This document shows, piece after piece, positions 36,378 through 47,800 of a stretch of DNA of 64,000 nt. This stretch comes from Zizania palustris (taxonomy: Eukaryota > Streptophyta > Magnoliopsida > Poales > Poaceae). The position numbers and the translations under genes were made by a program. The number at the start of each line of letters is the position of its first letter. The first letter of the stretch is position 1. The DNA lies in the NCBI GenBank assembly GCA_019279435.1, contig JAAALK010000286.1, positions 40,051,712-40,115,711 of the forward strand, read 5' to 3'. The notes under the pieces are model-generated. The model did no database searches and was not told the origin of the DNA. It worked only from the letters and a program-made list of their open reading frames with translations.

Positions 36378-36801
36378 AATACTAATCACCGAATGAAATC
36401 ACCAACAAACTACAAATCAATACAAGAATATAATTAATAGCACATATATATTTAAATTTTACCACACAATCCATTTAAATTTCTGCTCATTTAAAGCCCA
36501 TTTCTAAACCCTAACTTCTCCCCACTACCTCTCTCTCACAACCCCTCTCCAGCCGCCACACTTCTCCTCTCCCTCCTCTTCTCTTCCCCATTTTCTACAC
36601 TAGTGCACTTTGGATGTGAATTCAGTTGGGGATTATATCCCTTAACTTCCATCGGCCTAACTTCGTCGGCTTTAATGGTGGCCGACGGAAGTTAAGGCAT
36701 CTCTATCAACCAGGAAAAAATCCCCTTTAATTTCTGTCGGCCGTTGTAAAAAGACGATGAAAGTTAAATAGCCGACGAAATTTTATCATTTTCTTGTAGT
36801 G

Positions 36802-37034
36802 ATATATCTTAGTAAAATTAGAATTTATCAAAGTATATCCACTTTAAAAATTATATAATAAAGATATATCAGCCACTCAATTATTCACGTACTAATTTAG
36901 AAAGTTAGAAAAAAAATGACCGACAATTTCTATTAAAATTATTCTATATATCTTCCCCTCACATCCATACGTTACTTTATGAGACAAGCAATGACTAACA
37001 AATATGTAATAACAGTCGACAAGACGGACTCGTA
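36802..37034. other. 233-bp AT-rich spacer between two CACTA elements
   Basis: It starts with the ATA duplication of CACTA 1 and ends with the GTA duplication of CACTA 2. It is AT-rich and without features, presumably original host intergenic DNA. Confidence 0.8.
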
Positions 37035-37815
37035 CACTACAACAATCCAGGCAACTTCTGTCGGCCAAAGCCGACGTAAGTTAGCCCTTTCCCGATGGAA
37101 GAAGCTAACTTCCATTGGCAAAAGGCTAACTTTCGTCGGCATTTGGCCGACGGAAGCGAGTAGATGGAAGTTATCTAACTTCCGTCGGCCGCCAACGGAA
37201 GTTATCTAACTTTCGTCGGCTTCATGTATAACATCCAAAATCACATCTCGTATCCAAACTTCACACATCACATCCAAAATCACATAACACAACTGAATTC
37301 ACATCCAAAGTCACAGTACACATCCGCATTCACATATACCATCCAAATTCACATACAAAGTCACATAATACATCGAGATTCACATAACACATTCAAATTC
37401 ATATCAAAGCGCATGTCACATCCAGATTCAATCCAAACTTCACAATACACATCCATACTCACTGATCGCCCACATTTGGGTCGTGGGCGCCGCCGCTGCC
37501 TCCCGCTTCATCCACATTTGCCCCGGAGGCTCCATCCTGACCAGGCGTACTGAAACTCTGAAGAAATAGACAAAATTAGAGAACGAACTCAACAACCCTT
37601 CTAAACGCTAACTTAAGTATCTGAAGTAACGATATGTCAGGAGGTACCTCAGGTGATGTAGGAGGTAGTGGTGGTGGCGGGGGAGGTAGTGGTTGGAACA
37701 AGGACATGTCAAATCAACCATGGTGTTGGGCTAGTTGCTACACATGTTTTATGTAATCAGTTAGTTCTAAACCTATTTCTGAATACTTTTTAACTGCAAC
37801 ACTGTAAACTAAACT

Positions 37816-39215
37816 TACTTGGATCATCGCCTGCTGTTGTGCTAAGCAGGCGGTATAGTACTCTTGTTGTTGCCTACTGTGCTCGTCGCGCCGCCTCATT
37901 TCCTCCCTCAGTCGAACCACCTCCGAGTTTTCTTATGAGCGACGATGGCTGGAGCCAACTCCGACGGAGCTCTACGACGACTGAGCTGACTTCTGAGCTC
38001 TCACCGCTCTCGAGTCAATAACTCCATTGAACATGGAGTACCTGCAACATTGAATGAGTTAGTTACCATCACAATACCATAGACAAAACATTGATAAAAA
38101 CATTGTCTCACCGTCCATGGCTTTTTCCACCTCCGCTGGAGTACACGGCCATTTGGTCAACATGTTCTCTCCGCCAATCATAGTCCTCTCCATGGAGTCA
38201 AACCATGTGTTCACCATACTGCGCCTGCAAAAAACAACATGTCCGATTAGACGAAGAAAAATAAAATTACGCAAACTCTTAACATTGCTAACATCTCACC
38301 AAATGGTCTGTGGCTGTCTGGCTACACAAGACATCTAGCTGTGTAGGATCGCTTCCTTTGTGACCAGAGGTATACACCTCTATGTCACTTGGCACGTTGC
38401 CATATTTAGCTTCCTGTACAATAGAAATGAGTTAGTCGCATTACAATGTATCTATAGATAGAGAGTGACAGAAGGAGGTCTTACCATGCATTTAGCGTGG
38501 CGAATATGTCCATCGACACCATATCTGTGCTTTGGATCTATCCCACGGCATTGTCTTTTCTGCTCGGAAGTCTTCTTGAATGCAGCTGAAGACCAAATCT
38601 TGCAGAATTCAAAATATGCATTCTCGCGGTTTGCAAACCATGGAATCCTCACCTGAACAGAGATGCTATTTGTATTATATGACAACAAATCTCAACAATT
38701 GAAGATTTACAAAGTTAGAATTGTTTACCGAACGGTATTGTTCTTCAGTCACATATATTGTGGATGCACTCGTCGCCTTGCTCATTCGTTGCCCTAGCTT
38801 CTCCTTGTAGTAAGCATTGTTCGCTTGAATGCGGGAAACGAAATAGCGTCATTCACCACCTTGTGTGCATTGTTGTTGAAGACTTGAAGGGTATGATTAT
38901 GGTGATTGCCCACTTCTGGCAAGCAAAAGCGTAACTGCAAAACTCATGATTAGTAAAGTGCTGTAACTCGAAAAGCTTTGTGTTAAAACTAAAAGAAGAT
39001 TGAAAAACACATACCCAGAAGTCATGAGACACCGCCCCCTGAGCAGTTCAGTGGCACCCGTTATGAGCAAACCAGTACTGGTCCCATGTCTGGCATAGAA
39101 CTCGCTCACCGGTCAGCATTGTCAGCACCCCTGGGTAGTGCAGACAACACAGGTTACCCAATATCTGGTTAACCTACCTGACCCTCGAAGTGCTGTCAAA
39201 CCGAGAGTCAATCCA
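37816..39215 (-). pseudogene. TNPA-like gene remnant of CACTA 2
   Basis: The same minus-strand blocks as in CACTA 1 are present in the same order: VLCQTWDQYWFAHNGCH near 39085 with stops before and after it, FNNNAHKVV near 38870, FCKIWSSAAFKKTSEQ near 38590, NTWFDSMERTMIGGEN near 38190, and a glutamine-rich block near 37860. The aligned DNA is roughly 90-95% alike by eye. A small deletion near 38836 changes the frame in the second block. Its upstream end was lost by the internal deletion at 39267. Confidence 0.55.
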
Positions 39216-39219
39216 AGAT

Positions 39220-40302
39220 CTAGAAATACATAATAAATAAAGTCAGTTTACTGAAAGAAATTTTTTGAATAGCAAACACAGACCAACAAGAGTATGACGA
39301 TGTGGTTACATTGAAAGGCGTGAATCCATCTGTTGCCAACCCGATGCGAACATTACTTGCATCACTAGCAAAGTCTGCATCAAAATCATCTAGAGCCTTC
39401 CATGCCTCACCATCAGATGGGTGCACCATTACTTTATTATTCTCACGTACACCTTCTTTATGCCATCGCATATGTCTAGCGGTTTTCTTTGAGAGAAATA
39501 ATTGTTTCACCCGAGGTGTAAGAGGCATGTAACGAAGTTGCTTATGAGCAATCTCTGTCGTCACCTTCTCTCCGTCTTCATTTATGACCTCTACGAATCT
39601 TGGTTTACCACATTTTAAGCATTTCACCTCATTACTATGTTCTTTCCAAAACAGCATACAATTATCTCGGCACACATCAATCTTCTCATACTCCATACCG
39701 AGAGCAGAAAGCATTTTCTTTGACAGGTACATGTCTTTCGGCACCTTATGGTTCTTAGGAAGGATATCGCTAATCAGATTCAAGAGCTCCTTATAATAAT
39801 TGTTTGAAAATGCAAACTTTGACTTAATGGTCATAAGACGGGTAACGAAAGTGAGAACGCTTACGGTGGTGTGCTCATGCAATGGCTCTTCTGAAGCTCG
39901 AAGGATGTCAAAAAACATTTGAACCTCCGGTGTTGGAGGATCCTCAGGGTTTGATTCAAACTCCGGTCGTATAGCATCAAGCATCTCATCCATCCTATCG
40001 TCGGCAACGCTATCATCTTCTTCTTCCACTACTAATACCGTTTTTTCACGGCCTGTCTCGCCGTGAAAAGTCCAAACTTCATAACCTGACACGAAACCAT
40101 ATTTGCAAATATGCAATGACAATGTCCTCTTGTCTTGCCAACGAGAATTTCTGCACTTCATGCATGGGCACCTCGCGCCAGTGTTTGTTATCAAAGCGAA
40201 TGCACGATCAACAAATTTCTCAGCGTTGATTACCCACTCCCTCGTGTGAGCTCCACTTTTCATCCAACCACTATACATCCACCGTCGGTCGTCCTCAGCC
40301 AT
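39220..40302 (-). pseudogene. Truncated TNP2 transposase of CACTA 2
   Basis: This open frame of about 360 residues starts at the conserved MAEDDRRWMYSGWM. It includes the Transpos_assoc region (CPCMKC) and the first Transposase_21 blocks (KCLKCGKPRF, HMRWHKEGV, WKALDDFDADF). Unlike CACTA 1 it has Arg and Cys where that copy has stops, so this part is better preserved. After FTPFNVTTSSYSCWSVFAIQ it runs across the deletion junction at 39267-39269 into sequence that is non-coding in CACTA 1, and stops. The catalytic remainder, DUF4218 and C-terminus are absent. A product could at most bind DNA or interfere with a full transposase. Confidence 0.85.
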
Positions 40303-40981
40303 TCTATAGGCAAAACATTCATTCAATCGAGAATTCATCATAAGTACCACGGGCCTATATCTATAGAAAAAGATAGGTCCTAAACCCACCCAAGAGTGAC
40401 CGACAAAACGTGGTATTTATGACGAGCCATTAGTCCGAATAACATTTCAGCAGCATAACCCCGTTGTTCTCCAATTGCACGCCTGATAGTGGTGCAATGG
40501 AGAACAATAAGGTTATGTCATTGAAATCTTATTCGGACTCATGACTCGTCATAAAGACCACGCTCTGTCGACCACTCCGAGGCTGTCCAAAAAGGGACAA
40601 TTTCGGACCTACAGATCTCACGCGCATAACACGTGTGAGACATGTTGATCCGAAACGGGTGACGCATAGGTTTTGTTACACTATCTACGTTGTTGTCAAA
40701 TAAAAAATTGCATACGAAAATAAATATATATAAGAAAGTATATATATAATACTAATCACCGAATGAAATCACCAACAAACTACAAATCAATACAAGAATA
40801 TAATTAATAGCACATATATATTTAAATTTTATCACACTATCCATTTAAATTTCAGCTCATTTAAAGCCCATTTCTAAACCCTAACTTCTCCCCACTACCT
40901 CTCTCTCTCTCAACCCCCTCTCCAGCCGCCACACTTCTCCTCTCCCTCCTCTTCTCTTCCCCATTTTCTACACTAGTGCAC

Positions 40982-42165
40982 TGGGTGGCCAGAACTGACC
41001 TCGCCATGTCCTCGCCACGCCCTCGTCATGCCCTCGCCGCGGCCCCGCCGTGCCCTCGCCATGCCCTATCGAGCCCTCGCCGCGCCATCACCGCGAGGGA
41101 GGGGGAGAGGATGACAGAGGCAGAGAGAAGAGAGGTGCCACGGGGAGGGGTAGCAGAGGCGGTGACCGGCGGCGCAAGGGGAGGGGTAGCAGAGGCGGCG
41201 GCTGGCGGCGCAAGGGGAGGGGTAGCAGAGGCGGCGGCCGGCGGCGCAAGGGGCAGAGGTGGCGGCGCAAGGGAAAGGGGAGGGAGAGAGTCGACTCAGT
41301 CGAGACTCGAGAGGGGGGCTAGGGCGACGCGCCGACGCCTTAGTCGAAGGCACTTTCACCTAGTCGGCCGTCCAGAGACGCCCGGCGACCACTTAGTCGC
41401 CATGGGCGATGCCCTGAACGGCCAGGCGGGCGCACAACTACACCAGGCGAGGCGAGCCAGTATGGCACTCGGCGGGAACCGCCTGGACGCCTAGTCGGTG
41501 CCTAGGTGACGCCGTGACAACCATAGTTTCTTTACAAGTCAAAATTTACAAATCAATTCATTACAACATGACAACATATTAAAAAATTCATTACAAGCTA
41601 AGTCTAAATTCATAAATCATTTCACAATTCACATTTCACAAAAAAAATAACAATTCAATTCAATCACAATTTATAAAATTGATCCAATTCAACCACAAAA
41701 AAGAGACGACATTATTATGGGGTAAAAATTACTTGGGAACGACGGCGGCAACGGCTACGGTCGGCGGGTGACGGGCGAATGGTGGCGGCAGCGACGGGGT
41801 GCCGGGATGGACGGTAATGGTCACCGGCGTGGGCGGTGGCCGGCGACCGGGGGCACGGCGGCGGGGGCGTGGGCGGTGGCCAGCGGCCGGGGGCACGGCG
41901 ACGGGGCACCGGCGAGGGCACCCTGCAGCGGTGGGCGGGGGCCGGCGGCGGTGGGGGCGGGCGGCGACGGGCGGCCGCTCGGGGCACCGGCGGAGGCGGC
42001 CTGTGGCGGCGGGTGTGGGCGGTAGGGACGGGCGGCGGCCTGCGGCGGCGGGTGTGGGCGGTGGGGACGAGCGGCGGCCTGCGACGGCGGCGGCAGAAGG
42101 ACGGGTGTGAGCCGGCGGGGCGCGCGCGTGTACAGGGATTAGGTTTCCTGTACGCGCGTGCGTGG
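40982..42165. repeat. GC-rich block unique to CACTA 2, with short tandem repeats
   Basis: The right arm is collinear with CACTA 1 up to TTCTACACTAGTGCACT (40981, equivalent to about 36611) and again from the subterminal motifs (about 42180). The 1.2 kb between has no counterpart there. It contains about three copies of a 36-bp GGGGAGGGGTAGCAGAGGCGG unit (41140-41260), CTAGTCGG/GCCTAGG-rich sequence (41340-41515), an AT-rich piece (41530-41730) and further GGCGGCGG-type tandem repeats (41770-42110). The long open frames are low-complexity products of GC bias. Confidence 0.65.
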
Positions 42166-42337
42166 TTGAGGATATCTATTCCCTTAACTTCCGTCGGCCA
42201 TCATTAAAGCCGACGGAAATTAAGTTAACTTTCGTCGGCCACTTGAGGCCGACGAAAGTTATTTAACTTCCGTCGGCTTTTCGAAATGCCGACGGAAAAT
42301 AAAATAGCTGATGAAAATGTTCTATTTTGTTATAGTG

Positions 42338-44801
42338 GTAGGGGTAAGTAAGCCGTGGACGAAAATTATACGATGGCTAAAAATCGAATTAAGAATATTT
42401 TTTATGGGGCACCAAAGAAATCATGTAGGCGAGCTAAAGTTTATATCCTTAGTACTCTTCTTCATGTCTTCCACTGTTGATTTACTTAAGCACACACGGT
42501 TGCTAGGGTGATTAATGAAGGAAAGTTAGAACAAATCACAGATTAATTTCAGTCTGGCAGATGGCGCGGGGCGGCTACATACGCAGAGCGATCGAGCCCA
42601 TCCTCCTAGTAGCCGATAGGATCTATTGCCTTTTCTTCTTGGCATGGCGTGGCTTGCTGCTTCTGCTCCTGCTGCTGGTGTAGCTAGCTAGCATCCAGTC
42701 ATCCAGCTAGCCTAGGTTAATTTCTGCGGCTGACCGGCCATGCCAGGGCAGAGCCGCAGAGCATGCAGGGGGCCAGGGGCTAGCTAGCTGCTACCTGGCC
42801 GCCTTTACTGCGAGATTGAGCTGCTCGATCTGTACTCGCAGTACTAGGCGCCAAGCACAGGCCCCCCTGGCCGATCGCCATGGCTTTCAAGTTTCAACTC
42901 AGCCAAACCTCAGCTCGCTCCAGCTAGCAAGTGCTCCCCTGCTGCGTGTGCGTGCTAGCTTGTCAGTCGACTCACTCCATCTCCAGTCTCCACTACTCTA
43001 CTAATCCTACCTATCAGCTCAGCTCAGCTCAGGGCCTGAGAGGGAAAGAGAACATGGCAATGGCAATGGCCATGGCCATGGCAGCACATGCATTAGTTAG
43101 CAGCCTGGCGCAGGGTCTCCCAAAGGCCGGACAATGGCAGCTAGGGCCCAGTCCAGCAGGGGAGGAGTTGGTGCTCTCTGCTCTGCCAAAGCGACCGACT
43201 CAGTCAGGGAATGCCCCCAGGATACTCTGCGTGCATGCACTGATGCGCACCCACCATTGCCTACTACTTCTCGATCTCGCCTCCCGATCCATCCATACAC
43301 TGGACCCATGCTGCCATGCAGTCACATATGAAGACGCAGACGCAGACGCAGTGCAGTGCAGCTGCGTCTTTCACTAGCTAGCTCGGAGTACCTCCTAGCT
43401 CGTGCGCAGGACGTGTACAGGTAACATGCCGCTTGAACAGTGTACTTGCTACTCCTACTCGATGAAGTAGAGGGGGTAGACGAAGTAGTAGTACACTAGT
43501 ACTAGTGGGGGCCTCCCAGTGCCGGCCTTGAGCTCCGGCCAGCCAGCGGCGCCAACTCTGATGCCTCCTGGAGCAGCTAAACTCGTCAGGTTTACTGATT
43601 CCTAGGGGGTCAACTTGTGGCGACCTTCCAGTGCATGCATGCACATTTCACATTTGCACACCACCAAAGTTAATGACCTAACTCTTCGTTCTACAGATCG
43701 ACAAGTTCAACCCTGGAGTGGCATCCATGTCTCCATCGACGGCTCTCCAGAAACACAGCGATGATGCACTAAAATAAACTGTGAAAAGATCGCTACCTGC
43801 AACACAAGAGTTAGTTTCAAGTGCACGCAATGAGTGGATTGCCTTGTTGTAAGCTGCAGAGTAATTTATTGTTGTTTACTCGGATCTAATCTCCTCGAAC
43901 TCTGACATCGATGCTTCGTCGAGCGAAATCAAAATACATTTCTAGCTTTCAGCATTCGGATCGAAGTCATCACTGTAACAGTTGACTCAAACAGATCGAT
44001 GGGAGAAGGTGTTAAATGTGTGTACTCGCTCAGAGGACACAGGTGGATTGATTTGAAACGCGCATTTCAAAATTTGAATCTTAACCTGGCCCTCGGAGAA
44101 AAAGTTTGGTCAAATTTCGACATCTTTTATTGCGATCGGTTGGACAGGATTGAGGGATCAGCTGCGGTGTGGCAGAGCCCCTGGTCCATTGCCCGTGTGA
44201 CCTACGCAGGCCCATGTGGCCCATTGAAGACCGAAACCTTCACTGGTCAGTGCCAGCTTATTGCCCCAGCCTAGCTAATGCATCATAGTACTCGATCAAT
44301 TTCAGGATTTACATTGCAGGCGGACTCCTTTGGGTTAAAAAATCAAAGAATTTATGAAAGATACAGATCTTAGGGGAAAATATAATAATACCTTTTAAAA
44401 CAAATGATTTGGTTAAAAATTATTTGAATTTGATTATTCCTAGAGCCCTATTTTAAAAGAAAAATAAGCATGAACTTGTAAATCTTATTTTTCTTTCCTT
44501 TTGTGAAGTCTTATGCACTCTCTTTTCTCTCTTCACTCTGTCTCTCTTCTATATATGATTTCCTTTTAAATTCATATGTTCTACTGTAAACTATTGATGT
44601 ATGACAATTAATTGCTACGTTTTTATAATCTTAAGTTCTAAAAGTCCTAAGTTATTTTTTATGGCATACAGCCCAAATAAGATGACCAAATTTCGAACAA
44701 GAACGAAAGACAAGTCCGTAATTGATTTGACATAACCACTTCGGTTGAATTGAAACAAAGATCACTAGCTATCTAGATAGTTCGTCATGTTTGTATATGT
44801 G
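42338..44801. other. Intergenic DNA downstream of TBL gene 1
   Basis: No gene is supported. The open frame near 42931-43377 begins with repeated Met-Ala codons from an ATGGCA/ATGGCC repeat and resembles nothing known. Another at 43999-44274 (91 codons, ATG start) is likewise unrecognised. Short GCTAGC/AGCTC repeats occur at 42690-42720 and 43015-43035. Confidence 0.5.
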
Positions 44802-47800
44802 TCATGACACGATGTGAGAATAGAGGAGCTGGTTCCAGACGTCGGGCACGCCGGGGAGGCACCAGTGGATGCAGTCGGCGTAGCTGCTGGGGTTCCGGCG
44901 CTGCTCCGCCGTGATGGGATCCCAGTAGCGGCGGTGCACCGACGGGTGGGCGTCCTTGCGGTGCTCCGACAGCTGCGTCACGTTGAGCAGCCGCACCGCC
45001 ACGCCGCGGGCGCCCAGCCGCTGCACCTGCTCCTCCACGGCGCGCGCGAACGCCATGTCCGTGCCGCTGCCCCTGTACCCCTCCGCCGCGATCGGCTCCA
45101 CCTCGCCGTAGCACTTGTGGTTGTTGTTGGTTATTCTGCGGGCACGCTCATCGCTCTCCGCCGCCTCGCCGCCATCAACGCGGCGGTCCTCCCAGTCGTC
45201 GGAGCGGAGATGCGTCGGCGACATGGTCATGAAGAAGAGCTGGGTTCGGGCGCGGTCGACGTGGAACTCCATCCAGTCGGCCCACGTCCTCACCGCCAGC
45301 TCGTACGCGCGCAGGCTGTCGATCACCTTGTACACCCCGTACTCGTCCCCCTCCGCCGCCGCCGGTTGATCAAACGACCCCCACCTGCACCAGCAAGGTC
45401 AAAGTCAACTGCATGCTCATCAGTCGTCGTCAACCGGTTAACTTGCATCGACCGTTACTCGCTAACTCACAGCACTTTCATGGCGGGCCGCTGCCACCAG
45501 AGGTAGGAGTTGAAGACGAGGACGTCGGCGTCGGTCCAGTGCCTGGCGTGCTTGTTGATGGAGGCGGCGCGCACGATCCGATCGTCGATGCGGTGGCGCA
45601 ACGGGTGGTCGGAGTTTGACTCCACCAGCAACGGCGACCAGTAGAAGTCCACCGACGCGTTGTACTCCTGCCAGGTCGTCCATGCATTGCATGCATGCAT
45701 TCAACTTCACTTTAGTAAAAGTTATAATAACTTGACACTTTACTTTTTAAAATAAAAACTAAATAATATATTAACCGGTTATGACAGTTAAATATCTATG
45801 CAAATGTTTTCCTAAGATCTTTTTTATTAATTACTCGGTAGAAGCTAGCAAAATTCAGCTACTATACTAAATATTTCAAAATAAAACAAATAATTAATAT
45901 ACATTGATAATTCAACTTCTAAAAATATAAAAATAATTATAAGTTATCTATTAATTATAGCTAGCTGTTACCATCAGTTAAGATGAATGCATGCATGATA
46001 CATGTATTTATTTGAGTGTATCGTGAATGAACTTTATATATATTGTGCAGATATATATACGTGGATCTTGAAGGTGACGAGCGATCTGGAGGAGTTGATG
46101 GTCTTGTGGAGCTCTGGTGCGCCGGTGTCGATGAGGCAGACCATGGACGCCCACTGGTTCCGGTTCAGCGAGTCGCCGACGAACACCAGCCGCTTGTCGC
46201 GCAGCTTCCCCAGCAGCTTCGCCGCGTCGAACCTACATATATACCCAAATTGTGTGCAGTGCAAATGCAACTTTAGTAAATTTCACTGCACGTTGTATGT
46301 AGCTAGCTTTCAAATTTGATCTGTTTTTGTTTTGCTCGAGTTCGCCTATATATATGTACGTGTTAGATCGACTAGAGATTTTGGTTTTATTTCCAGGGGT
46401 ACGCTTCACCAAACTATGATTTTTAATTTGTAAGTTTCAAGTGTCGCTTGAATTGGGTCTTACTCAGGATGCGTGAGCATGCATCTGATACTAAAAATTG
46501 AGTTCTTAGGAAACAGTGTGCTTACCTAGCTACATACTTGAGCTGTTGAACAACCGGCATACTAAGTCTTTACGGCAATGTAATACATTCAATATTTACA
46601 TGTTAATGTACGATGTTGATATGTACTAGACTATTTAATCATTCATATTGTATTTAAATTTTTGTATACTAATTTTAAGCTAGAAAGTACACTAAGTTAT
46701 ACTCTCTCCGTCCTATTTTAATTTAATTTAGGTGTAACAGAAAAGATATAATTCAACTTTAATACATGTATTACTATATTAACTTATCAATACATTTATG
46801 ATTATGGGCCGTACCGGACCGTGCTTTGCATGGACCGGGCTTACGTGCTTTGGGCCGGCCCAACAAAGTCCGGCCCAAGTCCCAGCTCTATGGATAACCA
46901 GAATATCACTCAAATCATGCCCACAAAAACTACTACTACTTTTTAATTTTATTTTTAGGTGTCGTTCTTTAGTCCAAAAGTTTGGTCTCATCATATTAGA
47001 TGTTTAGATGTTGTTTTAAATTTGAGTATTAAATGTGGACTATTTATAAAACTCATTCATAATCGGTGGATTATTCACAAAACGAATCTAATGAGCCTAA
47101 TTACAACATGATTTGACAATGTGATGCTACAGTAAACATTTGCTAATCGTGGATTAATTAAGTTTAATAAATTCGTTTCACGAATAATTCCCTGATTCGA
47201 TTTTTATAATCAGTTCACATTTAATCCTTCAAATTGATGTCCAAATATCCGATATGACACGGACTAAATTTTAGTTTATGAAATCAAACGCGCGCTTAGA
47301 TAACACGCTAGGAAATATGTTCTAGTCTTGGTGTCGAATCCTATACGCTTATAAAAACTAGACGGAGGGAGTAACTAGAGCTTACATATATATGGTCGAT
47401 ATAAAATATTAAATACTAAAGTCTGTTTTAAATCTAGGCGATACGACACTATATTTTTAGTATATGCAGGCTTTGTTTCTGAATACATTTGCCGTGAAAA
47501 GTCATTTTTAATTTACTAGTCAGATGCGTGTACTTTGCAACAGAAATAAATTCTACACAAAATTTGTATATCCGTGTAAAAATTTAAAATAAAGAAATTT
47601 AAATGTAAAATAAAGAAATTTAAAACTAAAATGCAAAAGTATATAGAAATTTAAATATAAAATAAAGAAATTTAAAACTAAAATTCAAAAGTATATATTT
47701 CTTTTCTTTTATTTTTCTTCTTTTTTATTTTTTTCTTTTTTGTTTCCCTTCTTTCGTGTAGGTAGTTGCTAGTTAGTTGCTGGGGTGCAGCGCGGAGCGA

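Larger units (their letters stand above)
7619..36801 (-). mobile_element. CACTA (En/Spm) transposon 1, 29.2 kb with nested retrotransposons
   Basis: The left end CACTACAACAATC and right end (inverted CACTACAAGAAAATG) are flanked by identical 3-bp duplications ATA at 7616-7618 and 36802-36804. Subterminal copies of AACTTCCGTCGGC in both orientations occupy about 7635-7790 at the left and 36645-36780 at the right. On the minus strand it carries a TNP2-type transposase pseudogene and a TNPA-like gene. About 22.3 kb is later insertion: Copia 10286-21177 and Gypsy 24991-36377. Without them the CACTA would be about 7 kb. Degenerate TTCACATCCAAA-like repeats fill 7840-8080. Confidence 0.9.
37035..42337 (-). 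mobile_element. CACTA transposon 2, internal-deletion derivative of the same family
   Basis: The left end CACTACAACAATCC and right end (inverted CACTATAACAAAATAG) are flanked by GTA at 37032-37034 and 42338-42340. Subterminal AACTTCCGTCGGC motifs occur in both orientations at 37055-37225 and 42185-42300. It aligns with CACTA 1 over most of its length in the same orientation. It lacks the segment equivalent to about 9905-23920 of CACTA 1 (excluding the Copia insertion) and has an extra GC-rich block near the right end. With a truncated TNP2 it must be non-autonomous. Confidence 0.9.

Noticed and set aside
41050..42207. Long GC-rich open frames on both strands
   Set aside because: They are low-complexity Gly/Arg or Pro/Arg translations of GGC repeats in the CACTA 2 block.
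7619..42337. The two CACTA elements as one composite transposon
   Set aside because: Each has its own matching 3-bp target duplication and both terminal ends, so they are separate insertions.
42931..43377. 148-codon frame with a Met-Ala repeat
   Set aside because: The ATGGCA repeat is simple sequence and the rest resembles no known protein; no intron or promoter context was found.
44814..45506. 230-codon plus-strand frame
   Set aside because: It is the antisense shadow of exons 3 and 4 of TBL gene 1.
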